From an uncultured Bacteroidales bacterium (GTDB lineage: Bacteria; Bacteroidota; Bacteroidia; Bacteroidales; UBA932), in contig CAKUVD010000002.1 of the NCBI GenBank assembly GCA_934695325.1, forward strand, positions 1-64,000: a stretch of DNA of 64,000 nucleotides, written 5' to 3'. The position numbers and the translations under genes are program-made. The notes below the pieces were generated by a model, which did no database searches, was not told the origin of the DNA, and saw nothing but the letters and a program-made list of their open reading frames with translations. Below, piece by piece: positions 40,538 through 49,836 of this stretch (its first letter is position 1; each line of letters starts with the position of its first letter).

Positions 40538-41167
40538 ATGCACATCGCTATTGCGGGAAACATCGGCAGCGGCAAGACGACATTGACCAGGATGCTGGCT
40601 GCGAGGTATGGCTGGACACCTAAGTTCGAGTCGGTGGACTTTAATCCGTACTTGTCTGATTTTTATGATGATATGAACAGATGGTCATTTAATCTTCAGA
40701 TATATTTCCTGAACAAGCGGTTCAAGGATGTCGTGGACATCTCCAAGAACAAGGAAGTCATCATCCAGGACAGGACCATATATGAGGATGCCCGCATATT
40801 CGCCCCGAACCTTCACGATATGGGACTTATGAGCTCCCGTGACTTCGAGACATACTCCGATCTGTTCGACCTTATGATGTCTCTGGTGAAGATGCCGGAT
40901 CTACTCATATATCTGAAATCTTCCATACCTAACCTCGTGTCGCAGATTCAGAAACGCGGACGCGAATATGAGAAGACCATCAGGATCGACTATCTTACGG
41001 GGCTTAACGAGCGCTATGAGAAATGGATAGCGTCATATACGGGACATCTTCTCGTCATAGACGCTGACAGATATAAATTCGGAAACAATGATGAAGATTT
41101 CGAGGCTGTCACTGATATGATAGACTCCGAGCTTTTCGGACTGTTCCCTACAGAAGAATCCAAGTAA
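40538..41167 (+). CDS. Deoxynucleoside kinase
   Basis: A 209-residue kinase of the dNK/dGK/dAK family that phosphorylates deoxynucleosides for salvage. The P-loop is GNIGSGKTTL (residues 7-16). The catalytic region IIQDRTIYEDARIF is near 78 and the lid arginines are in QKRGREYEKTIR (about 137-148). Length is standard. The family cannot be split by sight into deoxyadenosine, deoxyguanosine or broad-specificity enzymes. The next gene starts 12 bases later. Confidence 0.92.
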   Translation: MHIAIAGNIGSGKTTLTRMLAARYGWTPKFESVDFNPYLSDFYDDMNRWSFNLQIYFLNKRFKDVVDISKNKEVIIQDRTIYEDARIFAPNLHDMGLMSSRDFETYSDLFDLMMSLVKMPDLLIYLKSSIPNLVSQIQKRGREYEKTIRIDYLTGLNERYEKWIASYTGHLLVIDADRYKFGNNDEDFEAVTDMIDSELFGLFPTEESK

Positions 41168-41179
41168 ACAGGAAAATTT

Positions 41180-43087
41180 ATGACAGCAAGACCGACAATC
41201 ATTGATTTCGTGGAGAAGTACACGCGCGAGTTCGCGTCTCACGTCTTCCTCCGCGAGAAACCGGCAGACCGCTGGACGGAAACTACATTTGATCAGACAA
41301 GACTGGAAGCATACAGGGTGGCCGCGGGCCTGATCTCCCTCGGCATCGAAAAGGGTGACAAGGTGGCCCTTCTCTCCGAAGGCCGCAATATGTGGGTCAT
41401 CGGGGAACTGGGAATCCTATATGCGGGTGGAGTCAATGTCCCGCTGTCCGTAAAGCTGGAGGAGGGGAGCGACCTGGTGTTCCGCATCAACCACTCCGAC
41501 TCCAGGTTCGTTATGGTGTCCGGGACGCAGCTCCCTAAGGTGAGACGTATCCTGAAGGATATTCCGGCCGTGGAGAAGATCATTGTCCTCGACGACCTGG
41601 CTGAGTATCAGGACAAGGAGATTCCGATGTCCCAGGTAATGAAGATGGGCGACAGGTTTATGAAGGAGAACCCGGGTGCGCTCGAGACCAGATATAAGTC
41701 CGTGCAGCCGGATGACTATGCGAATATCAGCTATACATCGGGCACGACTGCGGATCCTAAGGGCATTCTCCTGACTCACAGGAATTATACTGCGAATGTG
41801 GAGCAGGCGCATTCTGTGGTCGCCATACCTACGGATGCAGTTATGCTTATCATCCTGCCTCTCGACCACTGCTTCGCACACGTCGCCGGATTCTATACGA
41901 TGATGTCATACGGCGGAAGCATCGCTACTGTCCCGGTGGGGAAGACGCCGATGGCTTCCTTGAAGAATATACCTATGGCCATCAGGGAGGTTCGCCCTCA
42001 CGTTATGCTCTCCGTTCCGGCTCTCGCACGTAACTTCAAGAAGAATGTAGAGTCCGGGATCAAGGCGAAAGGCCCTAAGGTGGAACGGCTGTACAATTTC
42101 GCATTGAATCTCGCCATTTCATATAATAAGGAGTATTATAACCGCGGAGGATTTCTCCAGCTCTGGAAGAAGCCTCTTATGGCTCTGTTCGACAGGCTCA
42201 TCTTCAAGAGCGTGCGTCAGGGCTTCGGCGGAAGGATGATGTTCTTCGTCGGCGGAGGCGCTCTGCTGGACATCGAGCTCCAGAGATATTACTGCGCCAT
42301 AGGCATCCCGATGTTCCAGGGGTACGGCCTTTCCGAGGCTACACCTATCATCTCATCCAACTCATTCAATCATTGCATCTTCGGATCGTCAGGCTATGTC
42401 GTGAGGCCTATGGAGATCAAGATCTGCGACGCTGAAGGCAAGTCTCTCGGCTATGGCGAGAAGGGTGAGATAGTCATCAAGGGAGAGAATGTTATGGCAG
42501 GCTACTGGAAGAATCCTGTAGCTACGGCCGAGACGGTGGTGGACGGGTGGCTTCATACCGGAGATATGGGTTATATGAGAGACAAGGACTTTCTCTATGT
42601 CGTAGGGCGTTTCAAGTCTCTGCTCATCTCGGCTGACGGCGAGAAGTACAGTCCGGAAGGGTTCGAGGATTCGCTCACAGACAGCTCCAAGTTCATAGAC
42701 CAGGTGGTGCTTCATAACAATCAGGATCCTTACACGACAGTGGTCATCGTCCCTAACAAGGAGGCTCTCAAGGAATATGTAAAAGCCGGGAATCCTGGCA
42801 TCGACATCAGTTCGCGTGAGGCGAAGGAGCTGATGCTGAAGAAAATCCAGGAAGAGGTGAATTCATACCGCAAGGGCGGTTCGCGTGCCGGGATGTTCCC
42901 GGAGAGGTGGCTTCCTGCCGCCATCATCGTGGCTGACGAGCCTTTCACGGAGCAGAACCATATGGTGAACAGCACGATGAAGATCGTCCGCGGAAAGGTG
43001 GAGAAGCACTATGCTGACCGCATAGCTTATGCTCTTACGCCGGAGGGAAAGAACCTGCTGAACGAAAAAAACATTGCATCGCTGTAA
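41180..43087 (+). CDS. Long-chain acyl-CoA synthetase (FadD-like)
   Basis: A 635-residue adenylate-forming enzyme that probably activates fatty acids to acyl-CoA for lipid synthesis. The phosphate loop is YTSGTTADPKGILLTH (about 184-199). GYGLSEATPII (about 390) binds adenosine, and WLHTGDMGYM with GRFKSLLISADGEKYSPE (about 450-495) marks the long-chain class. The protein is of normal length for bacterial FACS. It follows the kinase by 12 bases and shares its promoter, although the two reactions are not linked in one pathway. A second adenylate-forming enzyme lies at 38-39.6 kb and is only distantly similar. Confidence 0.92.
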   Translation: MTARPTIIDFVEKYTREFASHVFLREKPADRWTETTFDQTRLEAYRVAAGLISLGIEKGDKVALLSEGRNMWVIGELGILYAGGVNVPLSVKLEEGSDLVFRINHSDSRFVMVSGTQLPKVRRILKDIPAVEKIIVLDDLAEYQDKEIPMSQVMKMGDRFMKENPGALETRYKSVQPDDYANISYTSGTTADPKGILLTHRNYTANVEQAHSVVAIPTDAVMLIILPLDHCFAHVAGFYTMMSYGGSIATVPVGKTPMASLKNIPMAIREVRPHVMLSVPALARNFKKNVESGIKAKGPKVERLYNFALNLAISYNKEYYNRGGFLQLWKKPLMALFDRLIFKSVRQGFGGRMMFFVGGGALLDIELQRYYCAIGIPMFQGYGLSEATPIISSNSFNHCIFGSSGYVVRPMEIKICDAEGKSLGYGEKGEIVIKGENVMAGYWKNPVATAETVVDGWLHTGDMGYMRDKDFLYVVGRFKSLLISADGEKYSPEGFEDSLTDSSKFIDQVVLHNNQDPYTTVVIVPNKEALKEYVKAGNPGIDISSREAKELMLKKIQEEVNSYRKGGSRAGMFPERWLPAAIIVADEPFTEQNHMVNSTMKIVRGKVEKHYADRIAYALTPEGKNLLNEKNIASL

Positions 43088-43102
43088 GCGGTACAATGTT
43101 TT
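43068..43102. terminator. Bidirectional terminator overlapping the synthetase stop
   Basis: AAAACATTG (43068) pairs with CAATGTTTT (ending 43102), and an inner CGCT-GTA-AGCG stem stacks inside. The stop codon of the acyl-CoA synthetase lies in its loop region. On the minus strand it follows tRNA-Leu directly. Confidence 0.75.
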
Positions 43103-43106
43103 CTCG

Positions 43107-43192
43107 TGCTTCGGACGGGACTTGAACCCGTACAGGCATTGCTGCCCAAGGGATTTTAAGTCCCTCGTGTCTACCAATTCCACCACCAAAGC
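43107..43192 (-). tRNA. tRNA-Leu (anticodon UAA)
   Basis: An 86-base minus-strand cloverleaf with acceptor GCTTTGG/CCGAAGC, a long variable arm (CTTGGGCAGCAATGCC region) as expected of class II tRNAs, anticodon stem AGGGA/TCCCT with loop CTTAAAA (anticodon UAA), and T-arm ACGGGTTCAAGTCCCGT. CCA is not encoded. It is a single-gene unit. Confidence 0.93.
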
Positions 43193-43204
43193 GAATTGGA
43201 ATGG

Positions 43205-43212
43205 CAAATTTA
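43205..43212 (-). promoter_or_regulatory. tRNA-Leu promoter -7 element
   Basis: TAAATTTG on the minus strand, 12 bases before the tRNA 5' end. Confidence 0.55.
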
Positions 43213-43240
43213 GGTAAAATTGTTTAAAAAATAAAATATT

Positions 43241-43987
43241 ATGGGATTACTAGACGGTAAGGTGGCGCTTGTAACAGGTGCCGCGAAAGGTATAGGAAAG
43301 GCTATCGCCCTCAAGTTCGCTTCAGAGGGTGCGGATGTCGCATTCACGGATCTCGTCATCAACGAGGCTGCAGAGGAGACTATCAAGGAACTCGAGGCGT
43401 TCGGACATAAGGTCAAGGGGTATGCTTCAAATGCCGCTGACTTCGTCCAGACGCAGGAAGTCGTGGACCAGATTATGGCTGACTTCGGTCATATTGACGT
43501 GCTTGTGAACAATGCAGGAATCACCAAGGACGGCCTTATGCTCCGTATGAGCGAGGCTCAGTGGGATGCTGTCATCAATGTGAACCTCAAGTCCGCATTC
43601 AATTTCATCCACGCATTGACTCCGATTATGGCTCGTCAGAGAGGCGGAAGCATCATCAATATGTCTTCAGTGGTAGGTGTGTCCGGTAATGCCGGACAGT
43701 GCAACTATTCCGCTTCCAAGGCAGGCCTTATCGGTCTTGCCAAGTCCATCGCCAAGGAGATGGGGCCTCGCGGCATCCGTGCGAACTGCATTGCCCCTGG
43801 CTTCATCATCTCCGATATGACCAAGGCTCTTCCTGAAGATGTGCGTGAGCAGTGGGTGAAGACTATTCCTCTGCGCCGTGGCGGTACACCGGAGGATGTG
43901 GCCAAGGTTGCGCTCTTCCTTGCCAGTGACCTTTCATCATACGTCAGCGGACAGGTCATCCACGTCTGTGGTGCGATGAACTGCTAA
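43241..43987 (+). CDS. fabG: 3-oxoacyl-[acyl-carrier-protein] reductase
   Basis: A 248-residue short-chain dehydrogenase that reduces 3-oxoacyl-ACP with NADPH in fatty acid elongation. The cofactor motif GAAKGIGKAIA (12-22), NNAGITKDGLMLRM (about 88-101), the catalytic serine in MSSVVGVSGNAGQ (about 138-150) and YSASK (about 153-157) are all present. PGFIISDMT near 185 is typical of FabG. Codon usage is optimised. It stands alone rather than in a fab cluster, and a strong terminator follows. Confidence 0.93.
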   Translation: MGLLDGKVALVTGAAKGIGKAIALKFASEGADVAFTDLVINEAAEETIKELEAFGHKVKGYASNAADFVQTQEVVDQIMADFGHIDVLVNNAGITKDGLMLRMSEAQWDAVINVNLKSAFNFIHALTPIMARQRGGSIINMSSVVGVSGNAGQCNYSASKAGLIGLAKSIAKEMGPRGIRANCIAPGFIISDMTKALPEDVREQWVKTIPLRRGGTPEDVAKVALFLASDLSSYVSGQVIHVCGAMNC

Positions 43988-43992
43988 TACAT

Positions 43993-44023
43993 AGAAATGC
44001 CGCCATCTTCTGGCGGCATTTCT
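43993..44023. terminator. Bidirectional terminator between fabG and the shape operon
   Basis: AGAAATGCCGCCA and TGGCGGCATTTCT form a perfect 13-bp stem with loop TCTTC, between convergent units. Confidence 0.85.
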
Positions 44024-44061
44024 GTTCTAGGCACTGCAGGCGTAAGCCTGTGGGGCTTTAT

Positions 44062-45534
44062 CTAAAAATATTTCTTTTCCCGATGATCCAGGGCGATGAA
44101 GATGGACAACATTACGGTGAACGCCCAGAGCGAGGATCCTCCGTAGCTCATAAAGGGCAGTGGAATGCCTATGACCGGCATTATCCCGATGGTCATTCCT
44201 ATATTTATGAACAGGTGCATAAACAGGCAGCTCGCAAGGCAATATCCATAGATCCTTGTGAAACTCTCTCTGCTTCGCTCTGCGTCACGTATGATCCGAA
44301 GAATCAGCATAACGTATAGCGCTATGACCAGGAGACATCCGATGAAGCCCCATTCCTCGCCCACGGTGCAGAAAATGAAGTCTGTGCTCTGCTCGGGGAC
44401 GAATCCGTATGTGGTCTGTGTGCCGTTGAGGTATCCCTTCCCGACGAATCCTCCGGAACCGATGGCTATCATTGACTGGTTCACATTGTATCCGACACCT
44501 GCCGGGTCATCCTTGAGTCCGAGCAGGACTTCGATGCGTTTCCGCTGATGATCCTGCAGGACATTGTTAAAAACGATGTCGGCGGAGAATACAAGGCATA
44601 CGCCTGCTATGAACGTAAGCACTGAGAGCAGTGCGAAATTGTTCCTGTTCTTGAACGAGTGCCACGCCGTGAAGGGAAGGCTTATACCTGTGACGGTCAG
44701 GAGAATATATATAGGTTTTATCGCCATCAGCAGAGGAATGGCCTCACCTTTCGCCTCTTGCAGTGCCGTCCAGGCTCCGGGCAGGAACGCGAGCAAGGTT
44801 ATCCCTGCGGCATAGATCAGGATCCATCTCCACATTTTTCCTGAAGTCAATGCATTGCAGAATGAGACTACCGCGGCCAGCACGAGGATTGCGGTATATG
44901 GCGACGCCACCAGTGTCAATATGAATGTGAGGATGGCGAGTCCGATCATTGACAGGAGCCATCCGGAGAGCCCTTCACGGTAGAGCATAAAGATGAGCCC
45001 GACATAGACAAGTGCGGAGCCTGTCTCGCTCTCGGCCAGGATGATAAGCATCGGCAGGATGATGATGACGGCGACGGTGAGGAAATCCTTTGCCCTGGTC
45101 AGCCTGAAGCCTGCACGGCTCATTACATAGGCCAGGAGCAGCGATGTGGTTATCTTGGAGATCTCCGCCGGCTGGAACCGCACCGCACCGAAGGCGAACC
45201 AGGATCGAGAGCCTTTCACCTCAATGCCCAGGAATATGACTGCGACCAGCAATCCGAGCACCAATGTATAGAACAATATAGCCCCACTTTCCCATAGGTT
45301 CGGGTTTATTAGGAATATGATCGCCGAGCCGAGACCGAAGGCTGTGAGCATCCAGATGAACTGTCTCCCGCTGTTTGCGGAAAAATCGAATATGCCGGCA
45401 ACATCAGGCCCGTGGACTGAGGCGTAAATGTTCGCCCAGCCTATGAAAACCAGTGCCAGATAGATGAAGATGAGTCTCCAGTCGTAGGCCTGTCCGATGC
45501 TCCTGCCGCTATAAGAGTCCATTTTGAATGTCAA
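44062..45534 (-). CDS. rodA: Rod-shape SEDS glycosyltransferase RodA
   Basis: A 490-residue polytopic membrane protein of the SEDS family that polymerises lipid II glycan chains during side-wall growth, together with PBP2. About ten membrane helices are visible. Conserved SEDS stretches are KGSRSWFAFGAVRFQPAEISK (about 108), a GSGGFVGKGYLNGTQTTYGF loop (about 365) and QSTDFIFCTVGEEWGFIG (about 388). MSYGGSSLWAF is near the end. A large periplasmic insertion lies between. The start overlaps the mrdA stop by four bases, and this is the last gene of mreB-mreC-mreD-mrdA-rodA. Confidence 0.95.
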   Translation of the reverse strand: MTFKMDSYSGRSIGQAYDWRLIFIYLALVFIGWANIYASVHGPDVAGIFDFSANSGRQFIWMLTAFGLGSAIIFLINPNLWESGAILFYTLVLGLLVAVIFLGIEVKGSRSWFAFGAVRFQPAEISKITTSLLLAYVMSRAGFRLTRAKDFLTVAVIIILPMLIILAESETGSALVYVGLIFMLYREGLSGWLLSMIGLAILTFILTLVASPYTAILVLAAVVSFCNALTSGKMWRWILIYAAGITLLAFLPGAWTALQEAKGEAIPLLMAIKPIYILLTVTGISLPFTAWHSFKNRNNFALLSVLTFIAGVCLVFSADIVFNNVLQDHQRKRIEVLLGLKDDPAGVGYNVNQSMIAIGSGGFVGKGYLNGTQTTYGFVPEQSTDFIFCTVGEEWGFIGCLLVIALYVMLILRIIRDAERSRESFTRIYGYCLASCLFMHLFINIGMTIGIMPVIGIPLPFMSYGGSSLWAFTVMLSIFIALDHREKKYF

Positions 45535-47372
45535 TAAGTTTTTACGCGGGACATCAGATCTCCCTGAAGCACCCTGTCCTCGAGGGGCTTGCGCTTGGGG
45601 TCAATGTCTCCTTTCAGATATTTTTCCACGAGAAGTGACGCTATAGGGCAGGCCCAAGTGGCGCCGAATCCTCCGTTCTCGATGTATGCGGCCACGGCGA
45701 TCTTGGGATTGTCCTTTGGCGCGAAGCAGATGAACACTGAATTGTCCGCTCCGCGCGGATTCTGTGCCGTACCGGTCTTTCCGCAGATGTCCAGCCCGTC
45801 CACAGCCGCGATACTGGCCGTACCTCCTGATCCGAATCCGCTGTTCACGGCGCGCCACATACCCTGTATGACTTTCGTGAACTGTACGGTGTCCACCATG
45901 GTGTATTGCCGCTCTTTATATTTCTCGTCGATCTTCAGGGAATCGGAGTCCTTGATTATGTGTGGGATGTAATAGTAGCCGCGGTTGGCCACCGTGGCGC
46001 ACATATTGGCTATCTGAAGCGGGGTGACACCGATCTCCCCTTGCCCGATGGACAGAGAGATCACGGTGGTGAACTTCCATCCGTTCTTGCCATATATCCT
46101 GTTGTAGTATGCTGAAGTCGGTATCGTGCCTCCGAGTTCTGCCGGGAAGTCGCTTCCGAGTTTCCTTCCGAAGCCGAAGCTCTGCACATAGTCGTGCCAT
46201 TTGTCCAGAGCCTCTCCCGGCCCCTTGAACTTCTTGTTCTCCAGAATGTTCTTCATCACGTAGCAGAAATACCCATTGCAGGACATCATCACCGCCTCTT
46301 CCAGATTCAGAGGAGAGCGGTGGGCGTGGCAGCCGAGCTTATGGTTTCCGAAGTAATAACCCTTGTTGCACGGATATGTGTATTCCGGTTTCAGCACTCC
46401 TTCCTGGAGTCCTATCAGTCCGTTCACGAGCTTGAACACCGAGCCTGGAGGATATGGCGCCTGCACCGCCCTGTTGAACATAGGCTTATGCGGGTCGCTG
46501 ACTATTTCGCTGTAATGTTTTCCGATGTCGGCGAGCATCTCCACGTCGATTCCCGGACTGGAGACCATAGTGAGGATCTCGCCTGTGGACGGTTCTATCG
46601 CCACGAGGCTTCCTACTTTGTTCCTCATAAGCTCCTGCCCGTACTGCTGCAGGTCTGCGTCAATGGTCGTCACCACGTCTTTCCCCGGGACCGCCTCCTT
46701 GTCCATCTCTCCGTCCTTGTATCTGGACTGTATCTGGTTATGTGAATCGCGCAGATATATCTGATAGCCCTTTTCCCCTCGCAGGTCTTTCTCTCTTGCA
46801 GCTTCAATGCCTGTCTTTCCGGCATAGTCTCCGGACTTGTATTCCCCTGGATGCTTCTTGATGAAGGACTGGTCCACTTCTGAGACATAGCCCAGAAGGT
46901 TTCCTCCTGCATTGACAGGATAGTCTCTGATGCTTCGCACCTGTCCCTTGAAGCCTTTGAACTTATACTGAACCTCGGCGAACTGCATATATGTGGCGGA
47001 GGATATCTGCTTGAGCATCACCATTGACTGGTAGCCTATCTTCTGGCGGTTGCGCCGATACTCGGACATCTTGTTCCGGATGAACTCCGGGGTCGTGTGC
47101 AGCACGTCCGCGAGCAGCAGGGTGTCGAACGGCTCCACCTCCTTAGGCGTCACGAGGATGTCGTAGGCGACCTTATTGCCGACAATGATCTTCCCGTTCC
47201 TGTCGTAGATGATTCCTCTTGTCGGGTAGATGATGTCATACACCATCGAGTTGTTCGAGGCGTTGATCTTGTACTTCTCGTCAATGATCTGTATGACGAA
47301 AAGTTTCAGGAGGAGGATTCCGGCCGCTACCATCAATCCTATGCGCAGCCTGCTGACTCTGGAAGCGCTCAT
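45531..47372 (-). CDS. mrdA: Penicillin-binding protein 2 (elongation transpeptidase)
   Basis: A 613-residue class B PBP that cross-links new peptidoglycan in the elongation machinery. One N-terminal membrane anchor (about 8-28) is followed by the dimerisation domain. The transpeptidase domain carries SVFK in PPGSVFKLVNGL (about 313), SCN in VMMSCNGYFCY (about 369) and KTG in CGKTGTAQNPRG (about 534). It overlaps mreD by one base and rodA by four, so translation is coupled. A CATG tetramer occurs at 45897, one of very few in the window. Confidence 0.95.
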   Translation of the reverse strand: MSASRVSRLRIGLMVAAGILLLKLFVIQIIDEKYKINASNNSMVYDIIYPTRGIIYDRNGKIIVGNKVAYDILVTPKEVEPFDTLLLADVLHTTPEFIRNKMSEYRRNRQKIGYQSMVMLKQISSATYMQFAEVQYKFKGFKGQVRSIRDYPVNAGGNLLGYVSEVDQSFIKKHPGEYKSGDYAGKTGIEAAREKDLRGEKGYQIYLRDSHNQIQSRYKDGEMDKEAVPGKDVVTTIDADLQQYGQELMRNKVGSLVAIEPSTGEILTMVSSPGIDVEMLADIGKHYSEIVSDPHKPMFNRAVQAPYPPGSVFKLVNGLIGLQEGVLKPEYTYPCNKGYYFGNHKLGCHAHRSPLNLEEAVMMSCNGYFCYVMKNILENKKFKGPGEALDKWHDYVQSFGFGRKLGSDFPAELGGTIPTSAYYNRIYGKNGWKFTTVISLSIGQGEIGVTPLQIANMCATVANRGYYYIPHIIKDSDSLKIDEKYKERQYTMVDTVQFTKVIQGMWRAVNSGFGSGGTASIAAVDGLDICGKTGTAQNPRGADNSVFICFAPKDNPKIAVAAYIENGGFGATWACPIASLLVEKYLKGDIDPKRKPLEDRVLQGDLMSRVKTY

Positions 47373-47884
47373 TATTTTCTCACGTTAGGATCCAGCAGGT
47401 CAGCCACCACGAGCGACAGCGCAGTGCCTGTCACAAGCGAGAGGCTGAATCTCAGCAGATTGAATATCGATGTCCGGGCTGCGGCTCCATCGGCCCAGAT
47501 GTAAATGACGAGGAAGATTGCTTGGACTGTGGTCACTGCCAATGTCATCTTCCCGATGCCGAACTTGCTCATTGACACATCCTCACCGGTCAGGGTCAGC
47601 TCTTTTCCGAATATGAAGTCGCAGATGATTCTCCTGGAACCTGCCACCGGGACGAGAGCGAGGGCGTTCAGTCCGGGGACTCCATCCGCCAGCAGATCCA
47701 CGGCGAGTCCTGCCGCGAAGGCTATGAGCATCGCCGCGGATGTGCCGACTTTCGTGGGCAGAAGCAGTATGGTGCAGGGCAGGATGCTCAGAGTGATGTA
47801 TGCGCTTATATGGAAATAGTTGCATATAAGCAGCTGGACTCCGAGAATCACCAGGAACATAATGAAATAGTTCTGCTTGCTCAT
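47372..47884 (-). CDS. mreD: Rod shape-determining protein MreD
   Basis: A 170-residue membrane protein with about five helices (FIMFLVILGVQLLICNY at the start). Sequence conservation of MreD is low, so the call rests on size, topology and position between mreC and mrdA. It overlaps both neighbours by one to four bases. It would help assemble the MreB-associated elongation complex. Confidence 0.88.
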   Translation of the reverse strand: MSKQNYFIMFLVILGVQLLICNYFHISAYITLSILPCTILLLPTKVGTSAAMLIAFAAGLAVDLLADGVPGLNALALVPVAGSRRIICDFIFGKELTLTGEDVSMSKFGIGKMTLAVTTVQAIFLVIYIWADGAAARTSIFNLLRFSLSLVTGTALSLVVADLLDPNVRK

Positions 47885-48726
47885 CTCTTTTTATGCGTTT
47901 CGCCTTTTTCCAGTTCCTCTATCTCTATTATGTCCTTGTTAGACACGATCGTGACATATCTGAGGGCCGGGAAATTCTGGAACAGCTCGATTCTCACTTC
48001 ATACGTGGCCCCGTTCACCACTTTGGTCTCGCCGGTCGTCCCCAAAGGAATGTCCGGCGGGAAGATGGATGAATAGCCGCTTGTATAGACGGTGTCTCCG
48101 GGCTCGAACTTGTACTGCAGCGGAATCTCCTTCAAGAGCGCTCCTGAAGTGCTCCTGCCGTCCCATACCATAGGCCCGGCCGCACCGCTGTCGCCTATCC
48201 TGGCGCTGATGCTTAGTTCCGAGTTCAGGAACGAGATCACGTATGAGTAATGCCTGCTTACGGACTCTACGATCCCTACTACACCCTCAGGAGTGATGAC
48301 GCCCGACTGCGGCCTGACCCCATCGGCGGATCCTTTATTGATGATGAGATAGTTATGCTGCTTGTTGAGGCTGTTCTTGGTTATGGCCGCCGGCATATAT
48401 ATGAACTTGTCCGTGCTCAAGGCATTGTCTTCAGTCAGCATTGAGTCCAGCTTGGCCTCTTCGAGAGCCTGGTTCAGCCTTATGATCTTTCTGTTCAGTT
48501 CGAAGACTTCTTCCGCCAGCGCCCGGTTTTCTTTCCCGAGAGCGAAGTATCTGGAGATGGATTCCGTGATTCCCCACGTCTTTCCCATTATCCCCTGAAA
48601 GCTTCGGGTTATGAAGAAATCCTGCACTGAGCTGCTGTTCTTCAACATATTAAGTGCGGCAATCTCCAAGAATATGAAGACTGCCGTATTTATGATGGTT
48701 CCTGCTATGCTTCTTTTCCGCCGCAT
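47881..48726 (-). CDS. mreC: Rod shape-determining protein MreC
   Basis: A 281-residue inner-membrane anchored periplasmic protein that links MreB to PBP2. One N-terminal membrane segment (about 9-27) is followed by a coiled coil (about 60-95, ENRALAEEVFELNRKIIRLN) and a beta-barrel pair. GSADGVRPQSGVITPEGVVG (about 132-151) and DTVYTSGYSSIFPPDIPLG are family signatures. The start directly abuts the mreB stop (48727) with no gap. Confidence 0.94.
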   Translation of the reverse strand: MRRKRSIAGTIINTAVFIFLEIAALNMLKNSSSVQDFFITRSFQGIMGKTWGITESISRYFALGKENRALAEEVFELNRKIIRLNQALEEAKLDSMLTEDNALSTDKFIYMPAAITKNSLNKQHNYLIINKGSADGVRPQSGVITPEGVVGIVESVSRHYSYVISFLNSELSISARIGDSGAAGPMVWDGRSTSGALLKEIPLQYKFEPGDTVYTSGYSSIFPPDIPLGTTGETKVVNGATYEVRIELFQNFPALRYVTIVSNKDIIEIEELEKGETHKKR

Positions 48727-49749
48727 CTATCGCTTCAGGAAAGAGCAGTTTCCGACGTGCTTGAGAGCTATGCAGGTTCCTCTCGCCACAGCGTGAAGCG
48801 GATCTTCAGCGACGTGGAAAGGAATGTTCACTTTCTCGGAAAGACGGGTGTCAAGGCCTCTCAGGAGAGCGCCTCCGCCTGACAGGAAAATGCCGTTTTC
48901 CACGATGTCGGAATATAGCTCCGGAGGTGTCTGCTCCAGGACGTGGAGAATTGATGACTCGATTCTGGTGATGGACTTGTCCAGGCAATGAGCCATCTCC
49001 TGGTATGAGATCGTGGCCTCGACTGGGTGTGCCGTCATAAGGTTCGGTCCTTTCACGGTAAATGGCTCCGGCTCTTCCTGAAGGCTCGGTATGACTGCTC
49101 CTACGGCTATCTTGATGTTCTCCGCCGTGGTCTCGCCGATGCGGATGTTATGCTGTTGCCTGAGGTATGTCTGAATGTCACTGGTGAATACGTCTCCGGC
49201 GATGCGGATGCTGTCCTGTATCACTATGCCTCCGAGGGAGATGACCGCTATTTCGGTGGTGCCGCCTCCTATGTCCACGACCATATTTCCCTTAGGCGCC
49301 TCCACTTCCAGTCCGATACCGAGAGCGGCCGCCATAGGCTCTGAAATGAGATATACGTCTCTTCCTCCGGCGTGCTCCGCCGAGTCGCGCACGGCCCTGA
49401 TTTCCACTTCCGTACTTCCAGAAGGTATGCCGACCACCAGACGCAGGCTTGGCGAGAAGATAGTCTTTCTCTTGCTGTTCACCTGCCTGATGAACCCGCG
49501 GATCATCATCTCCGCGGCGTTGAAGTCTGCGATCACGCCATCTTTCAGCGGACGGATCGTCTTGATGCCTGGCTGCTCGCGCTCGTGCATAAGCTTCGCC
49601 TTGTGTCCCAATGCGATACATTTCCCGGAGGCGCTGTCTATAGCGACGATGCTCGGCTCGTCCAGGACAATCTTGTCGTTCTGGAATATGACCGTGTTCG
49701 CGGTACCGAGATCCATCGCAAGTTCTTGTGTCAAGAATGAAAATCCCAT
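48727..49749 (-). CDS. mreB: Rod shape-determining actin homologue MreB
   Basis: A 340-residue actin-like ATPase that forms membrane-bound filaments guiding side-wall synthesis. Phosphate-1 motif AMDLGTANTVIF (about 10-21), phosphate-2 VDIGGGTTEIAVISLGG (about 161-177) and the adenosine region GIFLSGGGALLRGLD (about 285-299) are all present. A short hydrophobic N-terminus (MGFSFL) may dip into the membrane. It heads the mre operon, with ispD divergent 87 bases away. The promoter is not obvious; only a TAATTTTA near-match lies upstream. Confidence 0.96.
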   Translation of the reverse strand: MGFSFLTQELAMDLGTANTVIFQNDKIVLDEPSIVAIDSASGKCIALGHKAKLMHEREQPGIKTIRPLKDGVIADFNAAEMMIRGFIRQVNSKRKTIFSPSLRLVVGIPSGSTEVEIRAVRDSAEHAGGRDVYLISEPMAAALGIGLEVEAPKGNMVVDIGGGTTEIAVISLGGIVIQDSIRIAGDVFTSDIQTYLRQQHNIRIGETTAENIKIAVGAVIPSLQEEPEPFTVKGPNLMTAHPVEATISYQEMAHCLDKSITRIESSILHVLEQTPPELYSDIVENGIFLSGGGALLRGLDTRLSEKVNIPFHVAEDPLHAVARGTCIALKHVGNCSFLKR

Positions 49750-49807
49750 ATCTTTTATCTTCCTTTTCCCTATTGAAACATATTTTCCGTAAAATTACAA
49801 AAAAACT

Positions 49808-49815
49808 TATATTTG
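49808..49815 (+). promoter_or_regulatory. ispD promoter -7 element
   Basis: TATATTTG here means transcription begins near 49821. ATG 49837 is therefore the probable ispD start, not 49813, which lies within the promoter. Confidence 0.6.
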
Positions 49816-49836
49816 CCCAAGTTATCATCTCCGATT